From Balneolaceae bacterium (lineage in GTDB: Bacteria > Bacteroidota > Rhodothermia > Balneolales > Balneolaceae), in the NCBI GenBank assembly GCA_020832415.1, contig JAFIES010000143.1, positions 1 to 64,000 on the forward strand: 64,000 bases of DNA, given 5' to 3'. The position numbers and the translations under genes were made by a program. The notes beneath the pieces are model-generated. The model was not told where the DNA came from, made no database searches, and worked only from the letters and a program-made list of their open reading frames with translations. Position 1 is the first letter of the stretch, and every line of letters starts with the position of its first letter. This document shows positions 1 through 8,070 of this stretch, one piece after another.

Positions 1-409
1 TACCGCATGGAGGTGACAGGCCAACAACTCTGTCAGGTTCGATATAGGCTACGCGTTCATTTGCTCGTAAACGGTTCAGCTGAGCTTCATCAAGCTGGGC
101 TGAAAAACCCTGTAAAGCTGTATCATAAGAGTTGGTAACTACATCAGTGGGTACATTGGCTTCGGCAAGTACCATACCTCTGAATTGCTCAACATACAAT
201 TTCCCTTTTGATTCAACTTCTTCGGGGTCTGGCTTCAGTACAATAATATAACTTCCTTCAATAATATCACCGGGCTGAAGCTCCGGCACATCGATTTCCT
301 CTGCATCCGTAACATCGGTTACCGAATTCATCTCACTACATCCAATCATCAGACCGGCTATCAGGAAAACAGATAAATAAATCTTACTTTTTAGCAGTTT
401 TGTAAACAT
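1..409 (-). CDS. Subtilisin-like (S8) protease lipoprotein, N-terminal part only
   Basis: The ATG is at 409 and the frame stays open to the left edge, so only about 136 residues are seen. Residues 1-24 are a lipoprotein signal ending in a lipobox MIGC with Cys24. Residues about 49-130 match the inhibitor I9 propeptide of subtilases: a YIVLKP start, GFSAQL, then LRANERVAYIEPD near the end. In this family the propeptide folds the protease and is then cleaved. The catalytic Asp/His/Ser domain would lie beyond the edge and cannot be checked. The protein is probably exported and lipid-anchored. The gene is divergent from the one at 575; the 165 bp between them should hold both promoters. Confidence 0.75.
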   Translation of the reverse strand, partial: MFTKLLKSKIYLSVFLIAGLMIGCSEMNSVTDVTDAEEIDVPELQPGDIIEGSYIIVLKPDPEEVESKGKLYVEQFRGMVLAEANVPTDVVTNSYDTALQGFSAQLDEAQLNRLRANERVAYIEPDRVVGLSPPCG

Positions 410-574
410 GTTCTATTGTTTTGATTGAGGTTTTAGATTGTGACCGCCTGCTTTGGCCGCCATGTTGATCATTACATATCACCCTAATTGTTAATATTTG
501 TTAATCAACCTCCTTAAAAAAACAAAAAGAATTCACACATGCACCTGAAAAGCTAAAATTCTAATATTTGTACT

Positions 575-1207
575 TTGTCCATTACCGATTACCTCCCATC
601 CCTGTTCTTGTTTGTTCTTTTTTGTGTGACGCATTCACTCTTTGCCTCCCCGAAAGTGAAAGTCCGATTGTTAGATAAGGTGCCGGTAATTAAACCTTTC
701 TATCGCTTGGCTTACAATATATTAGCACTCATTCTGCTTGTACTTTTTATTCTCAAGCTCCCTGCTGATACGACTCTTTATAAAACATCAGGATTGTTTT
801 TTTCTTTGCAGATTATCATTCAGATATCGGCTGCCGTTTCTGCTCTATTTACTTTGAAAGGCCACGGCGCAGAGTTTTCAGGTGTTCAACAATTGAGCGC
901 GTATGTTCGATCAGGTAAAATGCCCGGGTATCTTGACGAATCCCGGAGAGGCCGGTTGCAACGTTCAGGATTTTATCAATATATGCGCCATCCTCTCTAT
1001 ACATTTTCGATGATTATTCTGATTGCATCGCCGATTATGACAGTAAATCTTGCATTTATTACTATTTTGGCCGGAATTTATTTCTATACCGGTTCGTTTT
1101 TTGAAGAACGAGGACTCGTAAAACGCTTTGGAATTGACTACGAACAGTATAAAGCAGAGGTTCCCAGATTTCTGCCCAACATTTCAGCGATCATTAAAAA
1201 ATTGTGA
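575..1207 (+). CDS. NnrU / isoprenylcysteine methyltransferase-like membrane protein
   Basis: About 210 residues with roughly five hydrophobic segments. The first helix ends in HSLFAS, typical of NnrU-type proteins, and the C-terminal half carries YMRHPLYTFSM and a late EERGLVKRFG...YEQYK, the RHP-x(n)-E signature of the ICMT/PEMT methyltransferase fold. The specific substrate is unknown. The start is uncertain: the only sensible start is TTG at 575, and it overlaps TACTTTG (571-577), which looks like a -7 promoter element. A start further in would remove part of the first conserved helix. The Nudix gene begins 14 bp after the stop, so the two probably share a transcript. Confidence 0.7.
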   Translation: MSITDYLPSLFLFVLFCVTHSLFASPKVKVRLLDKVPVIKPFYRLAYNILALILLVLFILKLPADTTLYKTSGLFFSLQIIIQISAAVSALFTLKGHGAEFSGVQQLSAYVRSGKMPGYLDESRRGRLQRSGFYQYMRHPLYTFSMIILIASPIMTVNLAFITILAGIYFYTGSFFEERGLVKRFGIDYEQYKAEVPRFLPNISAIIKKL

Positions 1208-1221
1208 TCGTATAAACAATT

Positions 1222-1869
1222 ATGGATAAGCATCCCTTTTATCACTTTTTAAAAAACAGAAGCGAATCATCCCTGCCCGGCAGAGCGGCTCAAATGAAGA
1301 TGGCCCCCATTCCGCTTGATCCCGATTTTGTACTGCCACATAACGCATCAGAAACAGCGCACCCAAGCGGAGTACTGATTCCCATTTTCCCCGATAAGGA
1401 GAATAATTTGCATGTTATACTGACTCTCCGCACCAACTCAATACGCCATGCCGGACAGATCAGCTTTCCCGGCGGAAGAAGGGAGAATGATGAAACGCTG
1501 GAAGAAACGGCACTTCGCGAAACAGAAGAGGAGATCGGTATTGCACCCTCCTCAGTTGATCTTGCGTGCTGTATTTCTCCGCTCTATTTATATCGGACGG
1601 ATAATCAAATCACACCTTTTGTCGGTTTTTTAAATGAAAAGCCGGCGCTGACCCCCAATCCCGCAGAAGTAGAGGAGGCATTTACCACCTCACTCGAGCA
1701 GCTTATCTCTCCAAAATATCAAAAGCGGGAGGAGTGGCACCTTACCCACGCCTCATTCGATGTACCCTACTGGAGCATCCACCGGGTTCCGCTCTGGGGT
1801 GCTACCGCAATGATGATGAGTGAATTATTGGAGCTGTACGGTGAATTTCGTAAAGGTCTGAATGATTAA
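1222..1869 (+). CDS. Nudix hydrolase, CoA pyrophosphatase (NudL-like)
   Basis: 215 residues. A complete Nudix box runs from Gly85 to Ile107 (G-x5-E91-x7-R99-E-x2-E103-E104-x-G106-I), which binds the catalytic divalent metal. Just before it, LTLR...HAGQISFPGG matches the UPF0035/NudL signature of enzymes that cleave CoA to phosphopantetheine and 3',5'-ADP. Length is usual for the family and no signal peptide is seen, so it is cytoplasmic. It lies 14 bp downstream of the NnrU-like gene and is followed by a strong hairpin. CoA as substrate is inferred from the signature. Confidence 0.85.
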   Translation: MDKHPFYHFLKNRSESSLPGRAAQMKMAPIPLDPDFVLPHNASETAHPSGVLIPIFPDKENNLHVILTLRTNSIRHAGQISFPGGRRENDETLEETALRETEEEIGIAPSSVDLACCISPLYLYRTDNQITPFVGFLNEKPALTPNPAEVEEAFTTSLEQLISPKYQKREEWHLTHASFDVPYWSIHRVPLWGATAMMMSELLELYGEFRKGLND

Positions 1870-1891
1870 ACCGAAAAAGATCGAACTGGGA

Positions 1892-1926
1892 AATGTTAAA
1901 CCGATAAAGTAAATCGGTTTAACATT
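1892..1926. terminator. Bidirectional terminator hairpin
   Basis: Perfect 14-bp inverted repeat (1892-1905 and 1913-1926) with a 7-nt loop, lying between the convergent Nudix gene and the minus-strand barrel gene that ends at 1951. It probably serves both. Confidence 0.7.
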
Positions 1927-1950
1927 CACTATTTATCAGATTCTGACTGA

Positions 1951-2649
1951 TTAAAAAGAGACCCCAACCACTATATAGAATTGCTCAGTATCGGGGTTTA
2001 AAATAGCCGCGCCGGTTAAGGGAATGGAAAATGTATCGGTAACACGAATCTCTTTGCTGGCAGATAATCCAACATTAACGAGTGCAAAATCGCCATCACT
2101 GGAGTGCCAGCCATCCCCTGCACCGGCAAACAGGTTTACGGCTCCAAAACTAAGACCCGCCTCAAAATAGAGATCGCTCCCAGCTGATCCTGCTGCCTCC
2201 GCTTCATTGAACATGTAGTTCCCTGAAAGTGAAAAGTTGTCCAGCTCCAGGCCGATATTCAGTTCAATTGCGTGGCTGTCGCCGTCAAAATAGTCAGAAC
2301 CGGGGTAATAGTAGTCGGTGAGGCCGATGCTCAGGCCAAAACCGAACTCATATGCTGCATAGAGATCCATCTCCTGGAATCCCAAATCCCCCTGAGATGC
2401 CTGACCATCTATTCCTTGTGATCCCCATGCGCCAACTGAAAAACCGCCTGCGCTAAACTCCACATAGGGTTGTATAGAAGGACCGGAAAATGCAACCCCC
2501 CGAAACACGTAGGTGCTGTATAAGTCCACACCAGTATCAAACTTTTGTGCTTGTGTGGTTTCTGTTTTTAATGTTAAGAGAAGTGTTATGCCAAAAAACA
2601 GGATTACCGATGTTTTTAGCAGAGTTGTAGTATTGAATTTAAGATTCAT
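1951..2649 (-). CDS. TorF/Gcw_chp-type outer-membrane beta-barrel protein
   Basis: 232 residues with an N-terminal hydrophobic signal ending near TQA-QKF. The mature part begins with DTGVDLYSTYVFRG, the usual opening of the Gcw_chp (putative TorF family porin) proteins, followed by alternating aromatic/glycine strands and a C-terminal Phe (IVVGVSF), typical of outer-membrane barrels. It lies downstream of amt on the same strand, separated by a hairpin, so it may serve as an outer-membrane partner of ammonium uptake. That role is inference from position only. Confidence 0.7.
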   Translation of the reverse strand: MNLKFNTTTLLKTSVILFFGITLLLTLKTETTQAQKFDTGVDLYSTYVFRGVAFSGPSIQPYVEFSAGGFSVGAWGSQGIDGQASQGDLGFQEMDLYAAYEFGFGLSIGLTDYYYPGSDYFDGDSHAIELNIGLELDNFSLSGNYMFNEAEAAGSAGSDLYFEAGLSFGAVNLFAGAGDGWHSSDGDFALVNVGLSASKEIRVTDTFSIPLTGAAILNPDTEQFYIVVGVSF

Positions 2650-2701
2650 AGTAGTATTTTATAGATAGGTTAAGAGGATTACGTAAGTGATCTGATTAAG
2701 T

Positions 2702-2740
2702 AAAGGAGCACGCTGACCCCAAATCAGGTGCTCCTTTTTT
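2702..2740. terminator. Hairpin between amt and the barrel gene
   Basis: 10-bp inverted repeat (2702-2711 and 2728-2737). The T-run is strongest on the plus strand; on the minus strand, the direction of transcription here, only a weak T-run follows, so partial read-through from amt into the barrel gene is likely. Confidence 0.55.
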
Positions 2741-2752
2741 TGTGAGTGAAAT

Positions 2753-4204
2753 TTAAGCCGTGTAGGCTCCGAGTTCGGAGGTTTTCACGGGTGAAAAATC
2801 TGGATACGCTTTGTTTCCGTGTTCCGATATATCAAGGCCGTCTGATTCAACCTCTGCCGATACCCTTACGCCCATTATTGCTTTGATTGCAGCAAATACG
2901 GCGTATGAAAAGACAAATGTTGCCCCGAGAATGGCTGTGGTTCCCAAAAGCTGAATAAGAAAGCTTGCCGGAGTGAAGATACCCACTGCAAGTGTGCCCC
3001 AGATTCCACATACACCATGTACCGATATCGCGCCAACCGGATCGTCGATTTTCAGCTTATCAAACATCAGAATGGCGAATACAACAAGGGCACCGGCTAC
3101 AGCCCCGATTACTACGGCACTCATCAGAGAAACCACATCTGCCCCGGCGGTTACACCTACAAGACCGGCAAGAATTCCATTGAGTGCCATAGGCGCATCA
3201 AGAGACTTCATTACAACCTGAGTGGTAACCATTGCTGCAAGTGCACCGGCACATGCGGCAAGCGCCGTGGTTACAAATACGTAGGATACTTCGGCCGGGT
3301 CTGCACTTAAAACGGAACCGCCATTGAATCCAAACCAGCCAATCCAGAGCAGAAAAACACCAACAGTGGCCAGCGGAATATTGTGAGCCGGGATGGCAAA
3401 GATTTTCCCATCTTTAAATTTACCCGAACGCGCACCCAAAAGCAGCACACATGCAAGGCCCGCAACGCCACCAACACCATGAACCAGTGTGGAACCGGCA
3501 AAATCGTAAAATCCGAGTTCTGCTAACCAGCCTCCGCCCCACACCCAGCTTCCGGTAATGGGATAGCTGATGGCAAGCAAAAGAGCACCAAAAATCATAA
3601 ATGATGAGAGCTTGATACGCCCCGTTACACATCCCGAAACAATTGTAGCCGCTGTGGCTGCAAACATCGCCTGGAAAATAAAATCGCTCCAGATGGTCAT
3701 CTCCTCTCCATATGCCGGTGTGAGCATTCCAACAGGATCGGATGAATCGAAGCCGATGCCGAAGCCTCCAAAGCCAAGAATCCCGTTAAAATCGCCGGGA
3801 TACATCAGCTGAAAGCCAACAAAAGCGTAGATAAGAATACCGGTGCAGAGTATGAAGACATTCTTGTAGATCACATTCACCGAATTTTTCGATTGCGTGA
3901 GACCACTCTCTACGGAGGCAAATCCCAGGTGCATCAACAGCACGAGAAATGCTGCAATGAGAATCCAGAGATTATCGATCATAAATTTAACGTAGGCAGG
4001 TGAAGCCATGAATTCATCGAGCGAAGCGTACCCGCCCTCTGACTCTTCAATAGCATCCGCTTCATCAGTAACTTCTGTAACTGCTATGGTATCAGCTGCA
4101 GCATCCTGAATTGAAACGGTTTCGGAGTAGGCATTCATGGCAACAATGGTTGCGAAAACGGCAAGCGCCGTAAATAGAATACTTGTTTTAACAACTTTAG
4201 TCAT
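2753..4204 (-). CDS. amt: Ammonium transporter Amt
   Basis: 483 residues. A signal-like hydrophobic N-terminus (about 1-27) and an acidic linker precede the roughly eleven-helix Amt core. The twin-histidine pore is visible as HGVGGVAG and HGVCGIWG, and the DxxxxSTLVHG stretch is intact. Amt carries ammonium or ammonia across the inner membrane. The C-terminal tail ends KTSELGAYTA. No GlnK/GlnB gene lies beside it, which is unusual for amt loci. A promoter element reading TATCTTTA (4221-4228 on the minus strand) lies just upstream of the start. Confidence 0.93.
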   Translation of the reverse strand: MTKVVKTSILFTALAVFATIVAMNAYSETVSIQDAAADTIAVTEVTDEADAIEESEGGYASLDEFMASPAYVKFMIDNLWILIAAFLVLLMHLGFASVESGLTQSKNSVNVIYKNVFILCTGILIYAFVGFQLMYPGDFNGILGFGGFGIGFDSSDPVGMLTPAYGEEMTIWSDFIFQAMFAATAATIVSGCVTGRIKLSSFMIFGALLLAISYPITGSWVWGGGWLAELGFYDFAGSTLVHGVGGVAGLACVLLLGARSGKFKDGKIFAIPAHNIPLATVGVFLLWIGWFGFNGGSVLSADPAEVSYVFVTTALAACAGALAAMVTTQVVMKSLDAPMALNGILAGLVGVTAGADVVSLMSAVVIGAVAGALVVFAILMFDKLKIDDPVGAISVHGVCGIWGTLAVGIFTPASFLIQLLGTTAILGATFVFSYAVFAAIKAIMGVRVSAEVESDGLDISEHGNKAYPDFSPVKTSELGAYTA

Positions 4205-4647
4205 TGGAGGAAGAATTAGTTAAAGATAAGGTTGCCTTAAATTTGTAAGTGAATTTTCATTATGTCAATATTTTTTTATTTGTATTTGTAATTTTACAAT
4301 AATTATTTATACAAAATGGAAAAGCGCTTTTAATAAATAGATTTAAATGAATTAATCCCCTAATAAAATCAGGTGAGAAAAAAAATTAGGCGGGAAATCT
4401 CTTTTTTTGAGAGCAAACAGGTAATAACAAACCCTTTTCCTACTGCCATGCAATCACTTAGACTACCGTAACCCTCAATGAAACATTAAGGTTACATTTT
4501 AACTTAAATGAGAGTCTATAGAACGGTGTAACTCAATAGATACATTGGCCGGAATAAATCTGCCTTTTCGGAATGCAATGAGTAGTTTATCCGTTAACTT
4601 GTTGCGCATTAATTACATACAAAACTTACAATTTACCTTCTTAACGA
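4205..4647. other. Divergent intergenic region, amt / mscS
   Basis: 443 bp, strongly AT-rich, with no convincing coding frame. It should hold the promoters of amt (minus) and mscS (plus). Apart from the -7-like TATCTTTA for amt at 4221-4228 I see no clear operator. Confidence 0.5.
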
Positions 4648-5571
4648 ATGGACACTGCGGAATTTAACGATGCCTATGATATTGTGATTGGCAAAGTAGA
4701 AGAGTGGGTTCAAACCTTTTTTGAAATGCTTCCCAATTTTGTGGTAGCACTGTTTGTACTGATTCTTTTCTACGTGCTGGGCAAAATAGCACGGAAACTT
4801 GTTGGCAATCTCTTATCAAAAATCACCAACAATAAAACCATTACCAGCCTGCTCGAAACCATTATAGGTATTTCCATAATAGGTATCGGGGTGTTTATAG
4901 CTCTCAGCGTAATGCAGCTTGATGGCGCGGTTACATCACTTCTTGCCGGTGCCGGTATTATTGGTCTGGCACTTGGTTTTGCTTTTCAGGATATCGCATC
5001 CAATTTTATTTCAGGTGTCATTCTATCGATAAGGCATCCATTCGGCATTGGTGATATCATCGAAACCAACGATTTTTACGGAACCGTTGAGAAGCTGAAC
5101 CTCAGAAATACCATTATGCGCACTGTTACAGGGCAGATTGTTTATGTTCCAAATAAACGGGTGTTTGAAAATCCGCTTCAAAACTACACAACAACCGGCC
5201 TTAGAAGGATCGACCTGGCTTGCGGTATATCCTATGGTGATGATCTTGAAAAAGTGAGAGATATAACGACCAACGCTATTAAACGTGTTGAAAATGTACT
5301 TGATGACAGAGGGGTTGAGTTCTACTTCGATGAATTTGGAAACAGTTCCATCAACTTTAAAGTACGGTTTTGGGTGAGATTCAGAACCAATCCCGATTTT
5401 TGGCAGGCGCGAAGTGAAGCCATTATTGCAATCAAGAAAGCATTTGATGAGAATGATATTATGATTCCATTCCCAATCCGAACACTCGATTTTGGAATCC
5501 GCGGCGGGGAGAAGTTAGACAGTATGCTGCCACCGGCCTCATCATTCAAAAAAAATGAAAACGAATTATAG
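4648..5571 (+). CDS. mscS: Small-conductance mechanosensitive channel MscS
   Basis: 307 residues with three N-terminal membrane helices followed by the MscS pore-lining helix and beta domain: GAGIIGLALGFAFQDIASNFISG then RHPFGIGDIIE, and PNKRVFENPLQNYT further on, all hallmarks of the family. The channel opens under membrane tension and releases solutes on osmotic downshock. It stands alone, starting at an ATG about 440 bp from divergent amt. With mscL at 11.5 kb, the window carries both classes of emergency-release valve, which fits a saline habitat. Confidence 0.92.
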   Translation: MDTAEFNDAYDIVIGKVEEWVQTFFEMLPNFVVALFVLILFYVLGKIARKLVGNLLSKITNNKTITSLLETIIGISIIGIGVFIALSVMQLDGAVTSLLAGAGIIGLALGFAFQDIASNFISGVILSIRHPFGIGDIIETNDFYGTVEKLNLRNTIMRTVTGQIVYVPNKRVFENPLQNYTTTGLRRIDLACGISYGDDLEKVRDITTNAIKRVENVLDDRGVEFYFDEFGNSSINFKVRFWVRFRTNPDFWQARSEAIIAIKKAFDENDIMIPFPIRTLDFGIRGGEKLDSMLPPASSFKKNENEL

Positions 5572-5651
5572 CTTCGTAAACAATTCTTTATAGGCTGTAA
5601 AATTCCCTATTTTAAGCCAGCTAAATATTAAGTTGAACGGTAAAAAAGATT

Positions 5652-6902
5652 ATGACCAACAATATCAGAGTAGTAGTAACCGGCCTTGGCGCATTAACTC
5701 CGCTTGGCAACACAGTAAAAGAAACATGGGAAAATGCCGTAGCCGGGAAAAGTGGCGCTGCTTATATCACCAAATTCAATCCTGAAAAATTCAAAACACA
5801 TTTCGCCTGTGAGGTGAAAGATTTTGACCCAAAAAAGCACCTCGACAGAAACGAGATTAAACGTTCTGATCTGTTTACCCAGTACGGACTCTATGCAGCT
5901 GCAGAAGCGATGGAAGATTCCGGCCTCGATCTGGAAAAAACATCCCCGTTTGATGTTGGTGTAATCTGGGGAACCGGCCAGGGCGGCATGGGAACATTCG
6001 AGGAAGAGGTAAAAGAATACACACTCAACAATTACGAACCGAGATTTAATCCATTCTTTGTGCCCAGACTCATTCCAAATATGGCATCGGGCATGATCTC
6101 AATGAAATTCGGGCTGATGGGAATCAACTATACCACCATCTCGGCCTGTGCCAGTTCAAACACTGCCATTATGGATGCGTTTAATTATATCCGCATGGGC
6201 AAGGCCAAAGCGTTTGTTACAGGCGGATCGGAAGCACCCGTAACCGAAGCTACCATTGGCGGTTTTACGGCGATGAAAGCGATGAGCACCCGGAACGAAT
6301 CCCCCGAAACCGCATCCAGACCGTTCGATCCCGATCGCGACGGTTTTGTAATGGGTGAAGGCTCCTGTGCACTGATTCTTGAAGAGTATGAGCATGCAAA
6401 AGCCAGAGGAGCCAAAATCTATGGTGAGGTAACAGGCGCCGCCATGACAGCCGATGCCTACCACCTCACGGCTACCCACCCCGAAGGTCTCGGTGCACTC
6501 CGCGGCATGAGGCTTGCCCTCGAAGAAGCAAAACTGAACCCGGAAGATGTTGGCTATGTAAACACACACTCTACATCAACACCGGTTGGCGATATCAGCG
6601 AGATTATTGCTGTGAATAAACTCTATGAAAGCAGCGGAGTTAAGCCAACCATCAGTGCTACAAAATCGATGACCGGCCACCTCCTTGGGGCTGCCGGAGC
6701 GATGGAAGCTGTGCTATCTCTGCTTGCTATAAAAAATAATATTATCCCACCCACCATCAACACCGAGAGCATTGACCCTGAAATCCCCGGAGATGCGGAT
6801 TATGTTCTTGGAGAAGCGAGAGAAAAAGAGCTAAATCACGCCATGAGTAACAACTTTGGATTTGGCGGGCACAACGGCATTGTGGTGTTCAGTAAAGTGT
6901 AG
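5652..6902 (+). CDS. fabF: 3-oxoacyl-[ACP] synthase II (FabF)
   Basis: 416 residues, normal family length. The thiolase-fold catalytic triad is present: Cys166 in SACASSN, His306 in NTHSTSTPVGD and His343 in KSMTGHLLGAAGA, with Lys338 beside it. FabF condenses malonyl-ACP with acyl-ACP in each elongation round of fatty-acid synthesis in the cytoplasm. No acpP, fabG or fabD gene lies next to it, so this is a stand-alone copy. A terminator follows closely. Confidence 0.93.
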   Translation: MTNNIRVVVTGLGALTPLGNTVKETWENAVAGKSGAAYITKFNPEKFKTHFACEVKDFDPKKHLDRNEIKRSDLFTQYGLYAAAEAMEDSGLDLEKTSPFDVGVIWGTGQGGMGTFEEEVKEYTLNNYEPRFNPFFVPRLIPNMASGMISMKFGLMGINYTTISACASSNTAIMDAFNYIRMGKAKAFVTGGSEAPVTEATIGGFTAMKAMSTRNESPETASRPFDPDRDGFVMGEGSCALILEEYEHAKARGAKIYGEVTGAAMTADAYHLTATHPEGLGALRGMRLALEEAKLNPEDVGYVNTHSTSTPVGDISEIIAVNKLYESSGVKPTISATKSMTGHLLGAAGAMEAVLSLLAIKNNIIPPTINTESIDPEIPGDADYVLGEAREKELNHAMSNNFGFGGHNGIVVFSKV

Positions 6903-6920
6903 CTGTGATTGATTTGCTGC

Positions 6921-6952
6921 AGAAACAGCTCGAACTAAATTGAGCTGTTTCT
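6921..6952 (+). terminator. Terminator after fabF
   Basis: Perfect 11-bp inverted repeat (6921-6931 and 6942-6952) with a 10-nt loop, about 20 bp after the fabF stop; only a short, interrupted T-run follows. Confidence 0.6.
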
Positions 6953-7086
6953 GCTATTTATTTCGTTTATCAAGTGCAGGCGTGTTACGAAACAAATAAT
7001 TTCGAACCTATTGCTCACACACTATTGATATTCAACGAACAAATAAATACCATTTCATCGAAATCATAAACCAACACTTTACAGCT

Positions 7087-7923
7087 ATGAAAAAGTTATT
7101 CCTTTCGTTTATGCTCACAGCACTGATTTCTACATTATCGGTGGCTCTTTTTGCGCAAAGCCCCGCTGATATTTTAGAACGAATGATTAGTGAGCACAGC
7201 AACTCACTCTCCAATGTGGAAACCATGATGGTAATAACAACTATGGAAGGCCTTATTGAAACGGATGAGCCCGATACCACATATTACCGCAAGGTAACCA
7301 TGGATAACGGTATGCTTTCCATGCAGCCTGTAACCTCGGCCAGTGATGTTCCAAGCACGAACGTGCACGATTTTAATACAAATTTTGATGCTCTTGTTGA
7401 AAATGCCAGCTATGAAGGCACTGAAACCATAGACGGATACAGCACACATGTTTTGCTGATTGAGGATATCTCGTCGCTTTACAGAGGCGCCACATCCGGG
7501 CTTGAAGATACACCCGTAACCCAGGAAGGTGAAGCGATGCGCGGAAGACTTTACATAGATTCAAACAATTACGTACTTCGCCGAATGAGTTTTGAAATGC
7601 AATTCAGTGAAGAGTACACCGGATCGTACGATATAAACTTCAAAGATTACCGCGACGTAAATGGCATGCCCTACTCATTCCTGGCAGAGATGGTTATTGA
7701 TGGAATTTCCGAACAGTTCTCGGCTGAAGATCTGGCCCAGGCACGCCAGGGCCTTCAGGAAGCACGCGAGCAGATCGATAATGCGTCCGGCATGCAGCGG
7801 CGAATTCTCGAAAGAACCCTGAGAGGCACTATCGACAGACTTGAAACAATGCTTGAAGAGGGTGGTATGTCGATGCGCCTCATCACACATACTGTTGAAA
7901 CCAACGTTACGATACCCGATTAA
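7087..7923 (+). CDS. Secreted protein of unknown function, possibly LolA-like
   Basis: 278 residues. A Sec signal (about 1-23) ends ALFA-QSP. The mature part starts with ADILERMISEHSNSLSNVETMMVITTMEG and alternates short beta strands such as GRLYIDSNNYVLRRMSFEM and YDINFKDYRDVNGMPYSF. This layout resembles the LolA/LppX-like open barrel that holds a lipid, but no decisive motif is seen. Residues about 210-255 form a charged, likely helical stretch. It lies alone between fabF and the acidic lipoprotein and has its own terminator. The function is unknown; the fold is a guess. Confidence 0.6.
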   Translation: MKKLFLSFMLTALISTLSVALFAQSPADILERMISEHSNSLSNVETMMVITTMEGLIETDEPDTTYYRKVTMDNGMLSMQPVTSASDVPSTNVHDFNTNFDALVENASYEGTETIDGYSTHVLLIEDISSLYRGATSGLEDTPVTQEGEAMRGRLYIDSNNYVLRRMSFEMQFSEEYTGSYDINFKDYRDVNGMPYSFLAEMVIDGISEQFSAEDLAQARQGLQEAREQIDNASGMQRRILERTLRGTIDRLETMLEEGGMSMRLITHTVETNVTIPD

Positions 7924-7946
7924 TCCTCTATTTTTCACTTTTTTTT

Positions 7947-7985
7947 AAAGGCGATATAACTGAAAATGTTGTATTGCCTTTTTTA
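7947..7985 (+). terminator. Terminator after the secreted unknown
   Basis: Imperfect inverted repeat (7947-7960 and 7968-7981) followed by a run of Ts, 24 bp after the stop at 7923. Confidence 0.65.
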
Positions 7986-8070
7986 TTTATTAAAATTCTG
8001 TAACATTTCCACTTTTCATGCATCGTGTAGATATAAACGAGAATTATAAGTAAATCAATCTGCACACGAC

